Notes: generated by a model from the letters alone, not told the origin. DNA of 16,418 bases from Martensiomyces pterosporus (GCA_025201845.1 MU604039.1:40434-56851); one strand, 5' to 3'. Shown: positions 7,847-16,417, counted from the stretch's first letter. Translations and numbers: made by a program.

Positions 7847-8038
7847 TCAAGAGAGCTGGCCAGTGGACATGAGCCATGAGTAGAACGCTGCCCACTGCTC
7901 CGTAGTCCAGTTGTTTGGGTTCGGATAGTTGGTGACCAGCTGGGGCGCAGGGGCGGGAGCAGGAGCAGGAGCAGGGGCGGCGGACGCGCAGGCAACGAGA
8001 GCGGCGGCGACGGCAAGAGTAAGGGCGGTGGGATGCAT
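7847..8038 (-). CDS. Small predicted secreted peptide, 63 residues, unknown function
   Basis: I do not recognise this as a named family. The ATG at 8038 opens a 63-codon frame whose first 20 residues (Leu/Ala/Val-rich, ending ACASA) look like a signal peptide, with likely cleavage after Ala20. The mature part is about 43 residues: six Ala-Pro repeats (21-32), then a tail rich in Asn, Pro and Trp (NYPNPNNW, EQWAAFYSWL) with three tryptophans. The whole protein has no Lys, Arg or Asp and only one Glu. The single Cys is inside the signal, so there are no disulfides. The frame stays open upstream to 8179, but a TATA-like CATAAAAG at 8122-8129 inside that extension and a CA-rich leader favour the ATG at 8038. 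An AATAAA lies 79 nt past the stop. A small wall-associated or secreted effector-like peptide is plausible. Confidence 0.7.
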   Translation of the reverse strand: MHPTALTLAVAAALVACASAAPAPAPAPAPAPQLVTNYPNPNNWTTEQWAAFYSWLMSTGQLS

Positions 8039-8121
8039 TGTGGATTGTGTGGAGTTGTCGAGTGTTGGGTGCTGGGTGCTGAGTGTTTGCAGACCTGCGC
8101 TGGGTGGGCGGGGCACCCTGG

Positions 8122-8129
8122 CTTTTATG
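8122..8129 (-). promoter_or_regulatory. TATA-like box of the secreted-peptide gene
   Basis: CATAAAAG on the minus strand, 84 nt upstream of the ATG at 8038. It is followed by a CCGCCCACCC GC-rich stretch and a C/A-rich leader typical of expressed fungal genes. Confidence 0.5.
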
Positions 8130-8875
8130 TGGCATCCGCTCTGCCTTGCTCCTGCTGCTGGCCGAGATGCAGCGTGCATGTCCTAGTGCAAGACTGTGAG
8201 CCGTGCCAACACAACAATGCGTATTGTCCACAGCGCGGCTGCATGGCAAGCGAAAGGAGAGACCCCTGCTTGCTTCGTGCTTCTATTGCAGAAAGGCATG
8301 GTTTCGTGGTGGCCACAATAAAATGGTTTGTGCCTGGTGCTCAGCAATGGCACCAACAATAGCGCCAACAATAGCATTGACAGTGTGGAGCCTGCGGTCT
8401 GCGGAACAGGCTGTGGGAGCCATGCGGCACGGTCACAGCCTTGCACAAGGATTGCCGCACTGCTCTTGCCTTCTGGATAATACACGTTGCGCAGCAGCAC
8501 ACCTCCAAGGCAGGATAATCCAGCAGCGTTGTAGCGAATGCAATTCATGACCACGCATCTGACAACCTCAGGACCAGCGCACACAGAGTGGCCTAGAGCT
8601 GGCCAGCACACATGCTGCACTTTGCAGTGACGACAATAGCCAGGAATGCTGCAAAGCAGATGAGTCTCCACACAGCACTGTCATTTTGCACGTTTCCATG
8701 CAGTGAACCTCCAGTTCCATACAGTGTTCACGGAAGGCAAAGCGCGAAAGCCCGTATTGGGCCTTCGTACTTGGATATCAGGTTTTTCTCTGCAACCAGA
8801 TTCCGGTTTATCGCCAGAAAACAACGAGACAGTGCCTTTGCGAACGGTAGTCAAATAGCGCACCAGTAGAATCGC
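8130..8875. other. Intergenic region without a supported gene
   Basis: About 750 bp right of the secreted-peptide promoter. Open frames of 60-162 codons exist on both strands (for example 8183-8671 minus, 8203-8550 plus, 8612-8869 plus). They are Cys/His-rich or compositionally odd, overlap each other and show no motif I recognise, so I do not call them. The region has an 8-bp inverted repeat (8408-8441) and a short imperfect ACCAACAATAGC-like tandem pair near 8350-8372. Confidence 0.5.
8408..8441. repeat. 8-bp inverted repeat (hairpin) in the gene-poor gap
   Basis: AGGCTGTG (8408-8415) and CACAGCCT (8434-8441) are perfect complements around an 18-nt loop that itself contains a GCC/GGC mini-stem. 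It could be a structured RNA element or chance. Confidence 0.35.
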
Positions 8876-8878
8876 TGA

Positions 8879-9267
8879 GGCACTTATAAAAGTGCAAAGC
8901 TGACAACCCCCCTACCAAAACCACCAGACATCGGTCCGAGATGTTACTGGATGAGGAAATACATTGAGGAGCGACCCGAATATGTAGGACTAGCGGAGAA
9001 GGACCTCAAGGAGGCAGCCAAGGCAGTGTCCGAGAGCGCTGGAAGGTCAGAAATGACCAACACATGGCCAAGGAAGATAAATCAGCGATAGCACCAGCGG
9101 CACGCTGGCGAAGAACGCGTCTGGAGCAGCCCCGAGAGGGAGCACCACCAGACCTGGTCCCTCAATGGCCAAGAATATGTGTCGGACATGAACAAAAATT
9201 CTGCTTAAATGCGCACCGCATCGTGGCGGCAATTGGTACAGACGGTTCAGTCTCATCGAGATGTTAA
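8879..9267 (+). pseudogene. Frame-disrupted coding remnant, weakly HMG-box-like
   Basis: From 8879 a frame without an early ATG reads PLPKPPDIG, CYWMRKYIEERPEY and KDLKEAAKAVSE before drifting to a stop at 9088-9090. Skipping two bases at the GAGAG near 9029-9034 switches to the frame that reads ERWKVRND, QHMAKEDKS and ARWRRTRLEQ and stays open to 9267. The two pieces together resemble HMG-box spacing: a Lys-Pro-Pro start, aromatic residues in helix 1, a Trp late in helix 2 followed by charged residues, and a second Trp/Arg-rich helix. The similarity is by eye and weak. There is no in-frame start before residue 8951, and TATAAAA at 8885-8891 overlaps the frame. It may be a decayed gene, an exon of an uncalled gene, or chance. 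Confidence 0.25.
8885..8891 (+). promoter_or_regulatory. TATAAAA element
   Basis: A perfect TATAAAA on the + strand, about 565 bp upstream of the RNA15 ATG, which is far for its own promoter. It overlaps the disrupted HMG-like frame. It may be chance or may drive an unannotated transcript. Confidence 0.25.
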
Positions 9268-9386
9268 TGCATGGCAACAGCCATATGGCGATGTGAAGGG
9301 AGCGCGTCCTTGAACCACACCCCTCGTTCAATAATTAAATCCCACAATTATAACCGCTCATACCAACTGACCCTACGAAGGGGGCA

Positions 9387-9393
9387 AATATAT
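9387..9393 (+). promoter_or_regulatory. TATA-like element of RNA15
   Basis: AATATAT, 64-70 nt upstream of the chosen RNA15 ATG, followed by a pyrimidine-rich CTCTCACTC stretch. A very similar AAATATAT lies upstream of the next gene at about 10455-10462. The position supports starting RNA15 at 9457 and not at the upstream in-frame ATG at 9271. Confidence 0.35.
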
Positions 9394-9456
9394 CAGCGCT
9401 CTCACTCTATTTATATTTTCACAAATTCTACTACCAACCAAGCAGGAAAAAACGAA

Positions 9457-10431
9457 ATGGACTATCGGAGAGACACACGCGAAAGCCACATAGTGTTTGT
9501 CGGCAACGTGCCGTTCGACACAACAGAGGAGCAGCTGATCGGCATACTGCGGCAAGCCGGGCCGGTGATAGAATTCCGCCTCGTCTTTGACCGTGACACA
9601 GGCAAACAGCGGGGGTACGGGTTCTGCGAGTATGCCGATGCAAAAATCGCCAGTAGCGCGGTGAAGAACCTCAGCGGGACACCTGTAAGCGGGCGGCCGA
9701 TGAAGCTGGATTTTGCAGATCGCGAAGTAGTCAGAAGGCAGTTTGGCACCGACGGGCTGTCGCTTAGCGGCGGGTCTGGGGGAATGTCAGCGAACCGCGA
9801 GGCATTCAACAACAGCGCCCATGTGTCGCAGACAGCAAATGCGCCGGTGGGTCCGGAGCAGGTGAGACAGGTGATGGAGGAGCTGACGGAGCAGCAAAAG
9901 ACTGAGCTTGTGGCACAGTTCAAGACGTTTGCACAGAGGAACTTGCGTGTCGCTAGAACTGAGCTGGTGGAGAACCCAGCGCTTGCCCATGCACTGTTCA
10001 ATGCTTTGGTGTCGCTGAATTTGGCGGATGGCAGCAAGCTGATGCGCATCAAGACTAGTGCCATGGGCAGCGATTACGCTATGACGTCTGGGTCAGTGAG
10101 GCCTCTTGTGCCACCACCGCCGATTGTCCCGCCAAACCCTGGTGCTGCGCCTACGTTGCCCATGCGTCCACCACCACCGCCTCCTCCTATGGCTGCTCGC
10201 ATCTCGCTTCCTCCACAGTCATCGGTGCCTGCTGGTGCTCCGCCTCCTGCACATGCTCCTGTCCCTGCTCCTGCACCTGCCCCCGCTCCTGAGCCTGCAC
10301 CGGCTGGGTTGAACAATGAGCAGGTGCTGCTGCAGCTCATGAGCCTTACTGATGAGCAGTTGGCACAGCTGCCACCCGAACATCGCAAACAGATCATGGA
10401 GCTGAAGCAGCAGCTCCAGGGCGCACAGTGA
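9457..10431 (+). CDS. RNA15: mRNA 3'-end processing factor Rna15 / CstF64-like
   Basis: An RNA-binding subunit of the cleavage and polyadenylation machinery (yeast CF IA, animal CstF), which recognises the region around the poly(A) site in the nucleus. The intronless 324-residue frame has an N-terminal RRM (about 10-88) with RNP2 VFVGNVP (13-19) and RNP1 RGYGFCEY (52-59). The hinge domain (about 130-200; EQVRQVMEELTEQQK, NPALAHALFNALVSLNL) binds Rna14/CstF77. A Pro/Ala-rich linker (215-285) leads to the C-terminal three-helix domain (287-320; VLLQLMSLTDEQLAQLPPEHR), which contacts Pcf11-type partners. Yeast Rna15 (296) is shorter and human CstF64 (577) longer. The ATG at 9457 has a good AACGAAATGG context and sits 10 residues before the RRM. 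The in-frame ATG at 9271 would add 62 residues across the TATA-like element, so I reject it. Confidence 0.95.
   Translation: MDYRRDTRESHIVFVGNVPFDTTEEQLIGILRQAGPVIEFRLVFDRDTGKQRGYGFCEYADAKIASSAVKNLSGTPVSGRPMKLDFADREVVRRQFGTDGLSLSGGSGGMSANREAFNNSAHVSQTANAPVGPEQVRQVMEELTEQQKTELVAQFKTFAQRNLRVARTELVENPALAHALFNALVSLNLADGSKLMRIKTSAMGSDYAMTSGSVRPLVPPPPIVPPNPGAAPTLPMRPPPPPPPMAARISLPPQSSVPAGAPPPAHAPVPAPAPAPAPEPAPAGLNNEQVLLQLMSLTDEQLAQLPPEHRKQIMELKQQLQGAQ
10246..10308 (+). repeat. Ala-Pro coding microsatellite-like tract in RNA15
   Basis: Degenerate GCN-CCN repeats encoding PPPAHAPVPAPAPAPAPEPAP at residues 262-284. The third positions vary (C, T, A), so the repeat is probably kept at protein level as a flexible linker and not as a fresh slippage array. 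The secreted peptide has a similar Ala-Pro run. Confidence 0.5.
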
Positions 10432-10455
10432 CGCTCATATCACAGTAAACGCAAA

Positions 10456-10462
10456 AATATAT
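10456..10462 (+). promoter_or_regulatory. TATA-like element of the PPIL1-like gene
   Basis: AATATAT lies 25 nt past the RNA15 stop and about 165 nt before the chosen cyclophilin ATG. Initiation 25-60 nt downstream would skip the in-frame ATG at 10480 and produce the 158-residue protein. Confidence 0.3.
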
Positions 10463-10514
10463 CTCGGCTTTGCTACTTTATGCTCCATAGTAGGGTCTCC
10501 ATCTGGCAACATTT

Positions 10515-10520
10515 AATAAA
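10515..10520 (+). terminator. Probable poly(A) signal of RNA15
   Basis: AATAAA, 84 nt after the RNA15 stop. It lies inside the short 192-bp gap to the cyclophilin gene, so RNA15 termination and cyclophilin initiation share this space. Confidence 0.5.
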
Positions 10521-10623
10521 GCACTTATTTCTCTCTACCCGGGCAGACCGCTCTTGCTCATTATTCCGTGCTCCTAGTCCACTACCACCTCGTCCTTATA
10601 CAAAGAATTCATCAGCGCTAATA

Positions 10624-11100
10624 ATGTCGAAGGGAAACGTGGTGCTCGAGACATCGATGGGCGCAGTCACCCTGGAGCTCTACTGGAACGAGGCACCCAA
10701 GACATGCAGAAACTTTTATGAGCTCTCCCGCCGGGGCTACTACAACGGCGTGGTGTTCCACCGAATCATCCCCGACTTCATGATTCAGGGCGGCGACCCC
10801 ACAGGCACTGGCCGCGGCGGCTCCTCCATTTACGGTGGCAAGTTCGAGGATGAGATCACGCGTACGCTCAAACACACGGGAGCCGGCATCCTGAGCATGG
10901 CCAACAGCGGACCCAACACCAACGGCAGCCAGTTCTTCATCACCCTCGCCCCTACCCCGCACCTGGATGGCAAGCACACGGTGTTTGGCAGGGTGTCTGC
11001 TGGATTGGGTGTCGTGCAGCGCATGGGGCAGGTCGCAACGGATGCGAACGACAGGCCAAGGGAGAACGTCAAGATCTTGCGAGCTTCAACCACAGACTGA
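10624..11100 (+). CDS. PPIL1: Peptidyl-prolyl cis-trans isomerase, PPIL1/Cyp1-type cyclophilin
   Basis: A single-domain cyclophilin, 158 residues (human PPIL1 has 166). It is closest by eye to spliceosomal PPIL1 and fission-yeast Cyp1, which bind SKIP/Prp45 in activated spliceosomes. Diagnostic blocks are [37 protein letters not shown] (46-63), [23 protein letters not shown] and [11 protein letters not shown]. The catalytic residues are present: Arg47, Phe52, Met53, Gln55, Phe105 and His118 (CypA R55, F60, M61, Q63, F113, H126). The CypA Trp121 position is His113 here, in PTPHLDGKH, where PPIL1 and Cyp1 have Trp; this usually lowers cyclosporin affinity. The ATG at 10624 ([15 protein letters not shown]) matches the family start. 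An in-frame ATG at 10480 would add an Arg-rich 48-residue extension. The gene follows RNA15 by 192 bp and is tail-to-tail with the USP gene. Confidence 0.93.
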   Translation: MSKGNVVLETSMGAVTLELYWNEAPKTCRNFYELSRRGYYNGVVFHRIIPDFMIQGGDPTGTGRGGSSIYGGKFEDEITRTLKHTGAGILSMANSGPNTNGSQFFITLAPTPHLDGKHTVFGRVSAGLGVVQRMGQVATDANDRPRENVKILRASTTD

Positions 11101-11156
11101 GCAAAGGAATATTTTCATGTGTCGAGCTGTTGTCTATATTAATAAGTGTGTGGACA

Positions 11157-11162
11157 TTTATT
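11157..11162 (-). terminator. Probable poly(A) signal of the USP gene
   Basis: AATAAA on the minus strand only 15 nt past the USP stop. It falls within the 77-bp space shared with the convergent cyclophilin gene, whose own AATAAG-like signal is at 11141-11146 on +. Confidence 0.5.
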
Positions 11163-11177
11163 GCTTTTTGGTGGGGC

Positions 11178-14100
11178 CTAAAGATCAAATGTTGCCGAGT
11201 CATTGTCGTCGTCCATGTTGGCAATGCCGTCGTCCTGGATATCACCTCCGTCCTCGTCCTCGTCCATTTCAGTGCCACTGACATTGCTGTCCGTGTCCGG
11301 CGATCCCATGCCTAGGGGGCCGATGGCATTCAGTGCGCTGATGTTCGAAACAGCCTCTCGGTGGTACATGTCATCCTCGTCCTCATCATCATCCATGGCC
11401 ATATCGGGCGACGGCATCGACAGATCGGTGGGCGCTGGCAGAGGTGGCGCGGGGTCAATCGGGCTGCGCGTCGTGCGGCTGGCTTCCACCTGAGCAGCAT
11501 TCTTGCGCTCTTCCTCATACCTGACAATCAGCTCCTTGATCTTAGCTGCTGCACGCATAGTGCCGCCCTCCTTTTCGCCATCTCCTGCAGGAACCCTCAG
11601 GCGATAAAACAGCATGTATGCCGCTGCTGTCTTCACGCTCGCGGGGTCATCTACGGGCGACACATGGGAATCATTAAAGTCGTACCACTTCTCGTCCTCC
11701 GGATTCAGCGCGTATGCCGTGTAGTGGCCGCCGCCCAAGCCTCCAAAGTGATTGCACACCGCGTGCAGGTCGTAAACAAGCGGCGTATCGCCGTCCTGGC
11801 CGACCACGGTCTTGGTGAGGTCCAGGGACTCGATGGGGAAATCCACGTAGGCGTCGAGCTTATCGCGCCACGCACGCGAGTGCTGGAACCTCTTCAAGTG
11901 CACAACCAGGATCTCGGGCACACGCCAGAGGTCGAACTTCTTCGTGGCCTGCTGGTGCTCCTGGCACTTGCTGCAGTACCACAGATCGTCCTCGCCTAGC
12001 TGCTCGGGCCGCGTGAATTCCGCAAGACACTCCTCCAGCGTGATCTTGCGCTGGTCGTGGCGGTCGACCTGCGGTCGCCGAGCCACACGAGCTGCACGGT
12101 CCAAGGGAACGTCGTCAATTGGCTCGAGCTCCCTGTACTTGGACGCATCCTCCATAACGGGCATCGCGTACTCATCGACCCTGCCAAAATCAAACAAGGA
12201 GTCGACGGAAGTCAACACGACGTCCTCCTCGTTCTCGCCGCGGAGCTCGGCCAATAGTGCGCGTGCGCCTTCGACGTTCCATTCGCAAATGAGCGTGTCG
12301 CCCGTGCCGAACTTCACCTTGCTTCCGAGCAAGTCGGAGAACGAAAGCGCGGCTGTGGCTGTGGCCATGTCCTCGTCGGAGTCCAAGTCGTCCAAGAGCT
12401 GCTTGTCTGACTGGTCTTCGGGTGTTGCGGACACATCAGGTGTGGGCACGCCAGACGACTGGCCAACCTCACGCGATGTTGACGAGGGGCTGGAGATGCC
12501 GTAGTCAGCAGTGGCTGGCTCCTCCACCTCATTCTCCGCTGTTTCGGCACGGGCACTAGCGTTTGCAAGCACCACTGCAGCACTTCTAGGCGCGGTGTCC
12601 TTAGTTTCGCCATCGCTCTCGTTATCCGACCTCGCGCGCTTCGGGGTTCCGTGCATTCCAAAGTCGCCATCATTGTCCGACGAGCTATCCCACCTGCTCG
12701 AGTGCTCGTCGCCATCACTGGTCGATCTCAGTCTCCTCCTACTAGTCACTGGCCCAGCAGCCGCCGCCTGTCCCACCGACGCACCACGCTTGGCCGTGTT
12801 GCCAATGGTGTCATCAACCGACATCTGCGACGACTCAGCGTTGGCAGCTGTGGCGTTCAGCGACTCGCAGTTGTCGTTTGTCAGCCTGTCCTCGAAGGCA
12901 CGGAACGCATTCGTCGTGCCATACCCGCCGCGTCTGCCCATGGACATGTAGGACGAGAGGAACGACAGACTGCGCTGTTTCTGGTACCTAGACGTCGGGC
13001 CTGCTCTATGAACGCTCAGGTTAACTGACCGTCCAAGTAGCTCCAAAAGACGGCCACCGGTCTCGCCGCCAAGGCTGCCGCTGTCATTGTTCGTTCCGCT
13101 GTAGGCATCATTCAGCTGTGCGATCAGGCGTGACATGTCGACTGTGGTCCAGCGGGACAAAGCCGTGGCGATTTGCAAGTACAGGTCGCCAAGGGTAAGC
13201 TCAGATGCAGGCAGCGTGACAATAAGTGGCTTAGAGATCAAGTTGGGCCCGTAGCTGTAGTGGTACGAGCCGTACGAGGAGGCACCTGATGCCTTGCTGC
13301 ATGCCAATTGGATCACGACCTCGGGTACCGACTCCGGGCTGGCAGCTACCTGGCTGACGTCCACGCCGAGCTCGTACATGATCACGGCGTCTGTATCGCT
13401 GATCTCAGCCAGTGGGTCGGCGTCTGCATAGATTGTGTAAATGCGGTCGGATGTGACGTCGCACGCCAGCAGAGACTCGAGCTCTGTTTGCTTGAGATGC
13501 GCCACCATCTGCTTGAGCTGCTTCACGGTATCGTCCTTCCTCACGAGCAGATGCATCCTGGTAGCATGGATGGCGTGGTTCTTGGGAACAAATGTAACGT
13601 CGATCCACTTCTGTCTCTGCACAGGCAGCGGCAGGGTGAGGTACATGAACGGATCAAAGGTCACTGACACCTTGTCGCACACAGGGCACACAAGGGTGCT
13701 TTTATACTGGCCCTGGAACAAGTCCACAACCACGCTGTCATTCCTCTGCTTGTAAATGCCCCACTGCTCGTCGGCCACCTCCCGATCGGGCCGTCCATTG
13801 GCATCGGGCACTTCGATATACGGCTTGTGGACAATACGGTTGAGGTCCTCGTGCATGCCGTCCAGCAAGAACGCCAGAAACTCTGGCGCATCCTGCTGGT
13901 TGTATCCGCGGAACTGAGGCGCCCACTGCGCAATGGTCTGCTTGAACGCACGCGGTGCATATGCGCCTCTGCCGATCTCCCACATGGCCTTGGCCAAGCG
14001 CCCGTAGGCTGAGGCCACCGCACCCTTCATTCCCAGCGGGTTCTCGCGGTTGAGCTCGCTGGTGTAGACGTTGGAGACGAAATACTGAGTGAGCTCGCTG

Positions 14101-15617
14101 ATGTGGCCCAAGCACTGGAGCGCAGAGTTCATAAAGCATGTGTTTCCCAAGTTGTTCAGCCCGCAGAGATAGTGTGACTCGGGGCGAGAGGGCGTGGCTA
14201 GGGAGAGCACCACGCTGGTGGTTCGCGACGATGTGTCGGCTGCGTACCCGCTGCTCCCAAACACGCTGCTATCTGCCTCGGTGCCGCTATCGGCGTCGGA
14301 TGCTGGCGAGGAAAGGGCGTTGTGGTAGCGCTGCGCACGCCGGCTGGCTGCCAGATAATCGTGCGGGTTGGCTGGGGCCTCGTTGTCGCTGAGACCAGAG
14401 TCCGAGGAGGAGGGAGAGGAGGAGGAGGAAGGGGCGTTGATGTCCTGGGGCGAGTTTATGTACTTCTCGATGTCCGTGCACGAAGCTGGCGGGAGCGTGA
14501 ATGCGACGATAGAGTCGGGCAGGATCCCCGCTGCCATCAGCGTTACAGTGTCGTCGGCAGCGATTCTGGCAAACTTCCGGCTTGCTGCAGGTGCAGAGGC
14601 AGCGGCATCGGATCCGCCACCAAATGCGCTGTCGGCGTGGTCATCGAGTGCAGTGGCAGCCTCATATGAGGGAGGCAGGTCTCCAGGCGAGGTGTCATCG
14701 CTGCCCTGGCTCTTCTTCTCCGTAGCTGGGCTCTGAGTCTCTGTGCTCACAGTGCTGTCGTCCTTGGGAGGCAGCGCGTTGTTCAGTTTGAAAAGAGGTA
14801 GCGAAGGCGCGTCAGGCCGGTCTTGCGGTATCTTGAACACACTGGCAATCTGGCGCTTGAGCTCGGCAAACGAGGCAGCCAGCGAGATAGATATGGCCCT
14901 GGTTTCGCTCCCCTGCCTCTTATCCACGTTGGTGACATACACGGTGGGCGGATACAGATCAAGCATGACCTTGCCGGGCTCTCCTTGCACCGCAATCCGT
15001 CTAATTTCGCCTTGTCCGTGTAGTCCAAACAGCAGGACCATCTTTGCCCATGCATGTTCCGGCACAGCCTCCAGCTCCTCGCCCAGCTTGAGATCCGGGA
15101 GCAGCTCGCCTCTAGCATCTACAACCGGGGTGTTATCAATCTCGCCAACACGCGCGAGGAGAAGCCCGCTAGTCGACTCCTGCCATGCTGCATACCACTC
15201 ACGGGCGACGAGGTACCACACGCTGCCAGGAACCATCGAGGCACCGCCAATCTCAGCCTGCAGGGCAGCCACGGCTGCGTCCAGGGCCACGTCTTTTTCT
15301 CCCTCCTCTCCTTGGCCAAAGTGTTCGGCGGCGGCAGGAGACGGAGCAAGCTGGAGCGGTGGTTTGGAGCCAATGCTGCTGGCGTTTCCTATATAAGGCT
15401 CGGTGGGTGTGTGGCAGTACGATGGCACGTTCGAGCTGTCATGGAAGGGCGGTCGAGGACCGGCGGCATTTTCGTGTCTCGCCGGCGCATCTAAATCGGC
15501 GTGGCTCCCAGCGGGCAATTCAGCGGCTGAGGCTGGCAGCGGGGCAGCAGCCGCCGTAGCCCTGGCCTCCGATGCTGGGTGTGGCTGTCCTGGAGCCTCT
15601 GTGTGTTGCTCTGTCAT
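11178..15617 (-). CDS. Ubiquitin carboxyl-terminal hydrolase, USP4/11/15-Ubp12 type
   Basis: An intronless 1479-residue cysteine protease predicted to remove ubiquitin from proteins. Order: disordered Ala/Pro-rich N terminus (1-108); DUSP domain (about 110-200, [16 protein letters not shown]); UBL (about 224-375, split by a Ser/Asp-rich insert 281-345); low-complexity linker; catalytic half 1 with the Cys box [18 protein letters not shown] (486-503, nucleophile Cys494) and [14 protein letters not shown]; zinc-ribbon Cys644/Cys647; a second UBL-like stretch (about 670-750); a long disordered acidic insert with TPKRARSD (991-998); Cys1215/Cys1218; [11 protein letters not shown]; and the His box [11 protein letters not shown] (His1298) with [10 protein letters not shown] (Asn1315). 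An acidic tail follows (1408-1479). This layout is that of Ubp12 and USP4/11/15. The frame is open upstream to 15845, but there is no ATG before 15617 and that stretch encodes hydrophobic residues only because the leader is pyrimidine-rich. Confidence 0.94.
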   Translation of the reverse strand: MTEQHTEAPGQPHPASEARATAAAAPLPASAAELPAGSHADLDAPARHENAAGPRPPFHDSSNVPSYCHTPTEPYIGNASSIGSKPPLQLAPSPAAAEHFGQGEEGEKDVALDAAVAALQAEIGGASMVPGSVWYLVAREWYAAWQESTSGLLLARVGEIDNTPVVDARGELLPDLKLGEELEAVPEHAWAKMVLLFGLHGQGEIRRIAVQGEPGKVMLDLYPPTVYVTNVDKRQGSETRAISISLAASFAELKRQIASVFKIPQDRPDAPSLPLFKLNNALPPKDDSTVSTETQSPATEKKSQGSDDTSPGDLPPSYEAATALDDHADSAFGGGSDAAASAPAASRKFARIAADDTVTLMAAGILPDSIVAFTLPPASCTDIEKYINSPQDINAPSSSSSPSSSDSGLSDNEAPANPHDYLAASRRAQRYHNALSSPASDADSGTEADSSVFGSSGYAADTSSRTTSVVLSLATPSRPESHYLCGLNNLGNTCFMNSALQCLGHISELTQYFVSNVYTSELNRENPLGMKGAVASAYGRLAKAMWEIGRGAYAPRAFKQTIAQWAPQFRGYNQQDAPEFLAFLLDGMHEDLNRIVHKPYIEVPDANGRPDREVADEQWGIYKQRNDSVVVDLFQGQYKSTLVCPVCDKVSVTFDPFMYLTLPLPVQRQKWIDVTFVPKNHAIHATRMHLLVRKDDTVKQLKQMVAHLKQTELESLLACDVTSDRIYTIYADADPLAEISDTDAVIMYELGVDVSQVAASPESVPEVVIQLACSKASGASSYGSYHYSYGPNLISKPLIVTLPASELTLGDLYLQIATALSRWTTVDMSRLIAQLNDAYSGTNNDSGSLGGETGGRLLELLGRSVNLSVHRAGPTSRYQKQRSLSFLSSYMSMGRRGGYGTTNAFRAFEDRLTNDNCESLNATAANAESSQMSVDDTIGNTAKRGASVGQAAAAGPVTSRRRLRSTSDGDEHSSRWDSSSDNDGDFGMHGTPKRARSDNESDGETKDTAPRSAAVVLANASARAETAENEVEEPATADYGISSPSSTSREVGQSSGVPTPDVSATPEDQSDKQLLDDLDSDEDMATATAALSFSDLLGSKVKFGTGDTLICEWNVEGARALLAELRGENEEDVVLTSVDSLFDFGRVDEYAMPVMEDASKYRELEPIDDVPLDRAARVARRPQVDRHDQRKITLEECLAEFTRPEQLGEDDLWYCSKCQEHQQATKKFDLWRVPEILVVHLKRFQHSRAWRDKLDAYVDFPIESLDLTKTVVGQDGDTPLVYDLHAVCNHFGGLGGGHYTAYALNPEDEKWYDFNDSHVSPVDDPASVKTAAAYMLFYRLRVPAGDGEKEGGTMRAAAKIKELIVRYEEERKNAAQVEASRTTRSPIDPAPPLPAPTDLSMPSPDMAMDDDEDEDDMYHREAVSNISALNAIGPLGMGSPDTDSNVSGTEMDEDEDGGDIQDDGIANMDDDNDSATFDL

Positions 15618-15894
15618 AGCTGGACGCTGGCTTAAGATTTTGGAGCCCCGTTTCTCTCGAAAAAGAAGTGCGTGAATCCAAGGAAGAAAAGGCGCTGCTG
15701 GTTGGAGTAGACAAAAGGACAACAACAGCAACAACAGAAGAAAAGTAAAACAAAACAGAAAAGGATATAGTAACAACGCAAGAGAGATAAAGAGCAAGAA
15801 AAAAAACCTTGCTGCAGTAGCCAAGAGCAAGCACAAAAAAACCACAGGCCTATGTTGATTTTCCGCGCAAGCCCCTGTTCGAATTCTGCTTTCT

Positions 15895-15915
15895 TGGCCT
15901 GGTCAATCCAGGCCA
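15895..15915. repeat. Strong GC-rich hairpin between the USP and H4 genes
   Basis: TGGCCTGG (15895-15902) and CCAGGCCA (15908-15915) are perfect complements around the 5-nt loop TCAAT. It is a stable 8-bp stem in the upstream region of the USP gene. Its role is unknown: it could be a leader element, a transcription boundary or chance. Confidence 0.5.
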
Positions 15916-16048
15916 GCTTCGCTCTTACGAATGCCCCACAAGCCATACCGTGCATGCTGGCCACAAGGACATCACTGAATGTCACAAGCCCGGGCGGACG
16001 CGTAAGCACCGAGTCCCAAGAGCTGCCAAGTCCAAATAAGTTGCGTTG

Positions 16049-16054
16049 TTTATT
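16049..16054 (-). terminator. Probable poly(A) signal of histone H4
   Basis: AATAAA on the minus strand, 46 nt past the H4 TAA. This suggests a short polyadenylated histone mRNA. Confidence 0.5.
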
Positions 16055-16099
16055 TGAAGCAAAACTGGTAATTTACAGAAAATTGGGATGGCAATGTGC

Positions 16100-16417
<318 letters not shown>

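Larger units (their letters stand above)
15618..16099 (-). promoter_or_regulatory. USP promoter/leader and H4 3' flank
   Basis: 482 bp between the USP start and the H4 stop, both leftward. Positions 15640-15840 are pyrimidine-rich on the transcribed (minus) strand, including T-runs at 15797-15807 and 15834-15841, consistent with a fungal promoter and leader. Positions 15850-16030 are more complex, with a strong hairpin (15895-15915) and a weaker one (15968-15983). That stretch is open in several frames on both strands; I do not recognise any of the products and call no gene. A donor-like GTAAGAGC near 15926 and a CTACTGCAG acceptor near 15810 on the minus strand could be a leader intron, but there is no clear branch site. 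Confidence 0.5.

Noticed and set aside
8039..8179. 47-codon upstream extension of the secreted peptide
   Set aside because: It would bury the signal peptide and overlaps the TATA-like CATAAAAG at 8122-8129.
8183..8671. 162-codon minus-strand frame, Cys-rich with a hydrophobic stretch
   Set aside because: No recognisable motif, unusual composition, overlaps other frames on the opposite strand, and no clear promoter or poly(A) signals.
9271..9456. 62-codon upstream extension of RNA15 from the ATG at 9271
   Set aside because: It crosses the TATA-like element at 9387 and has no resemblance to the family. RNA15/CstF64 proteins begin close to the RRM, as the ATG at 9457 gives.
15618..15845. 76-codon hydrophobic N-terminal extension of the USP frame, resembling membrane segments
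   Set aside because: The first codon is GTG, no in-frame ATG occurs before 15617, and the Leu/Phe richness follows from the pyrimidine-rich leader. USP relatives are soluble.
15870..15890. GTTCGAATTC, a B-box-like motif
   Set aside because: The flanking bases do not form a T-stem and no A box lies at a suitable distance.
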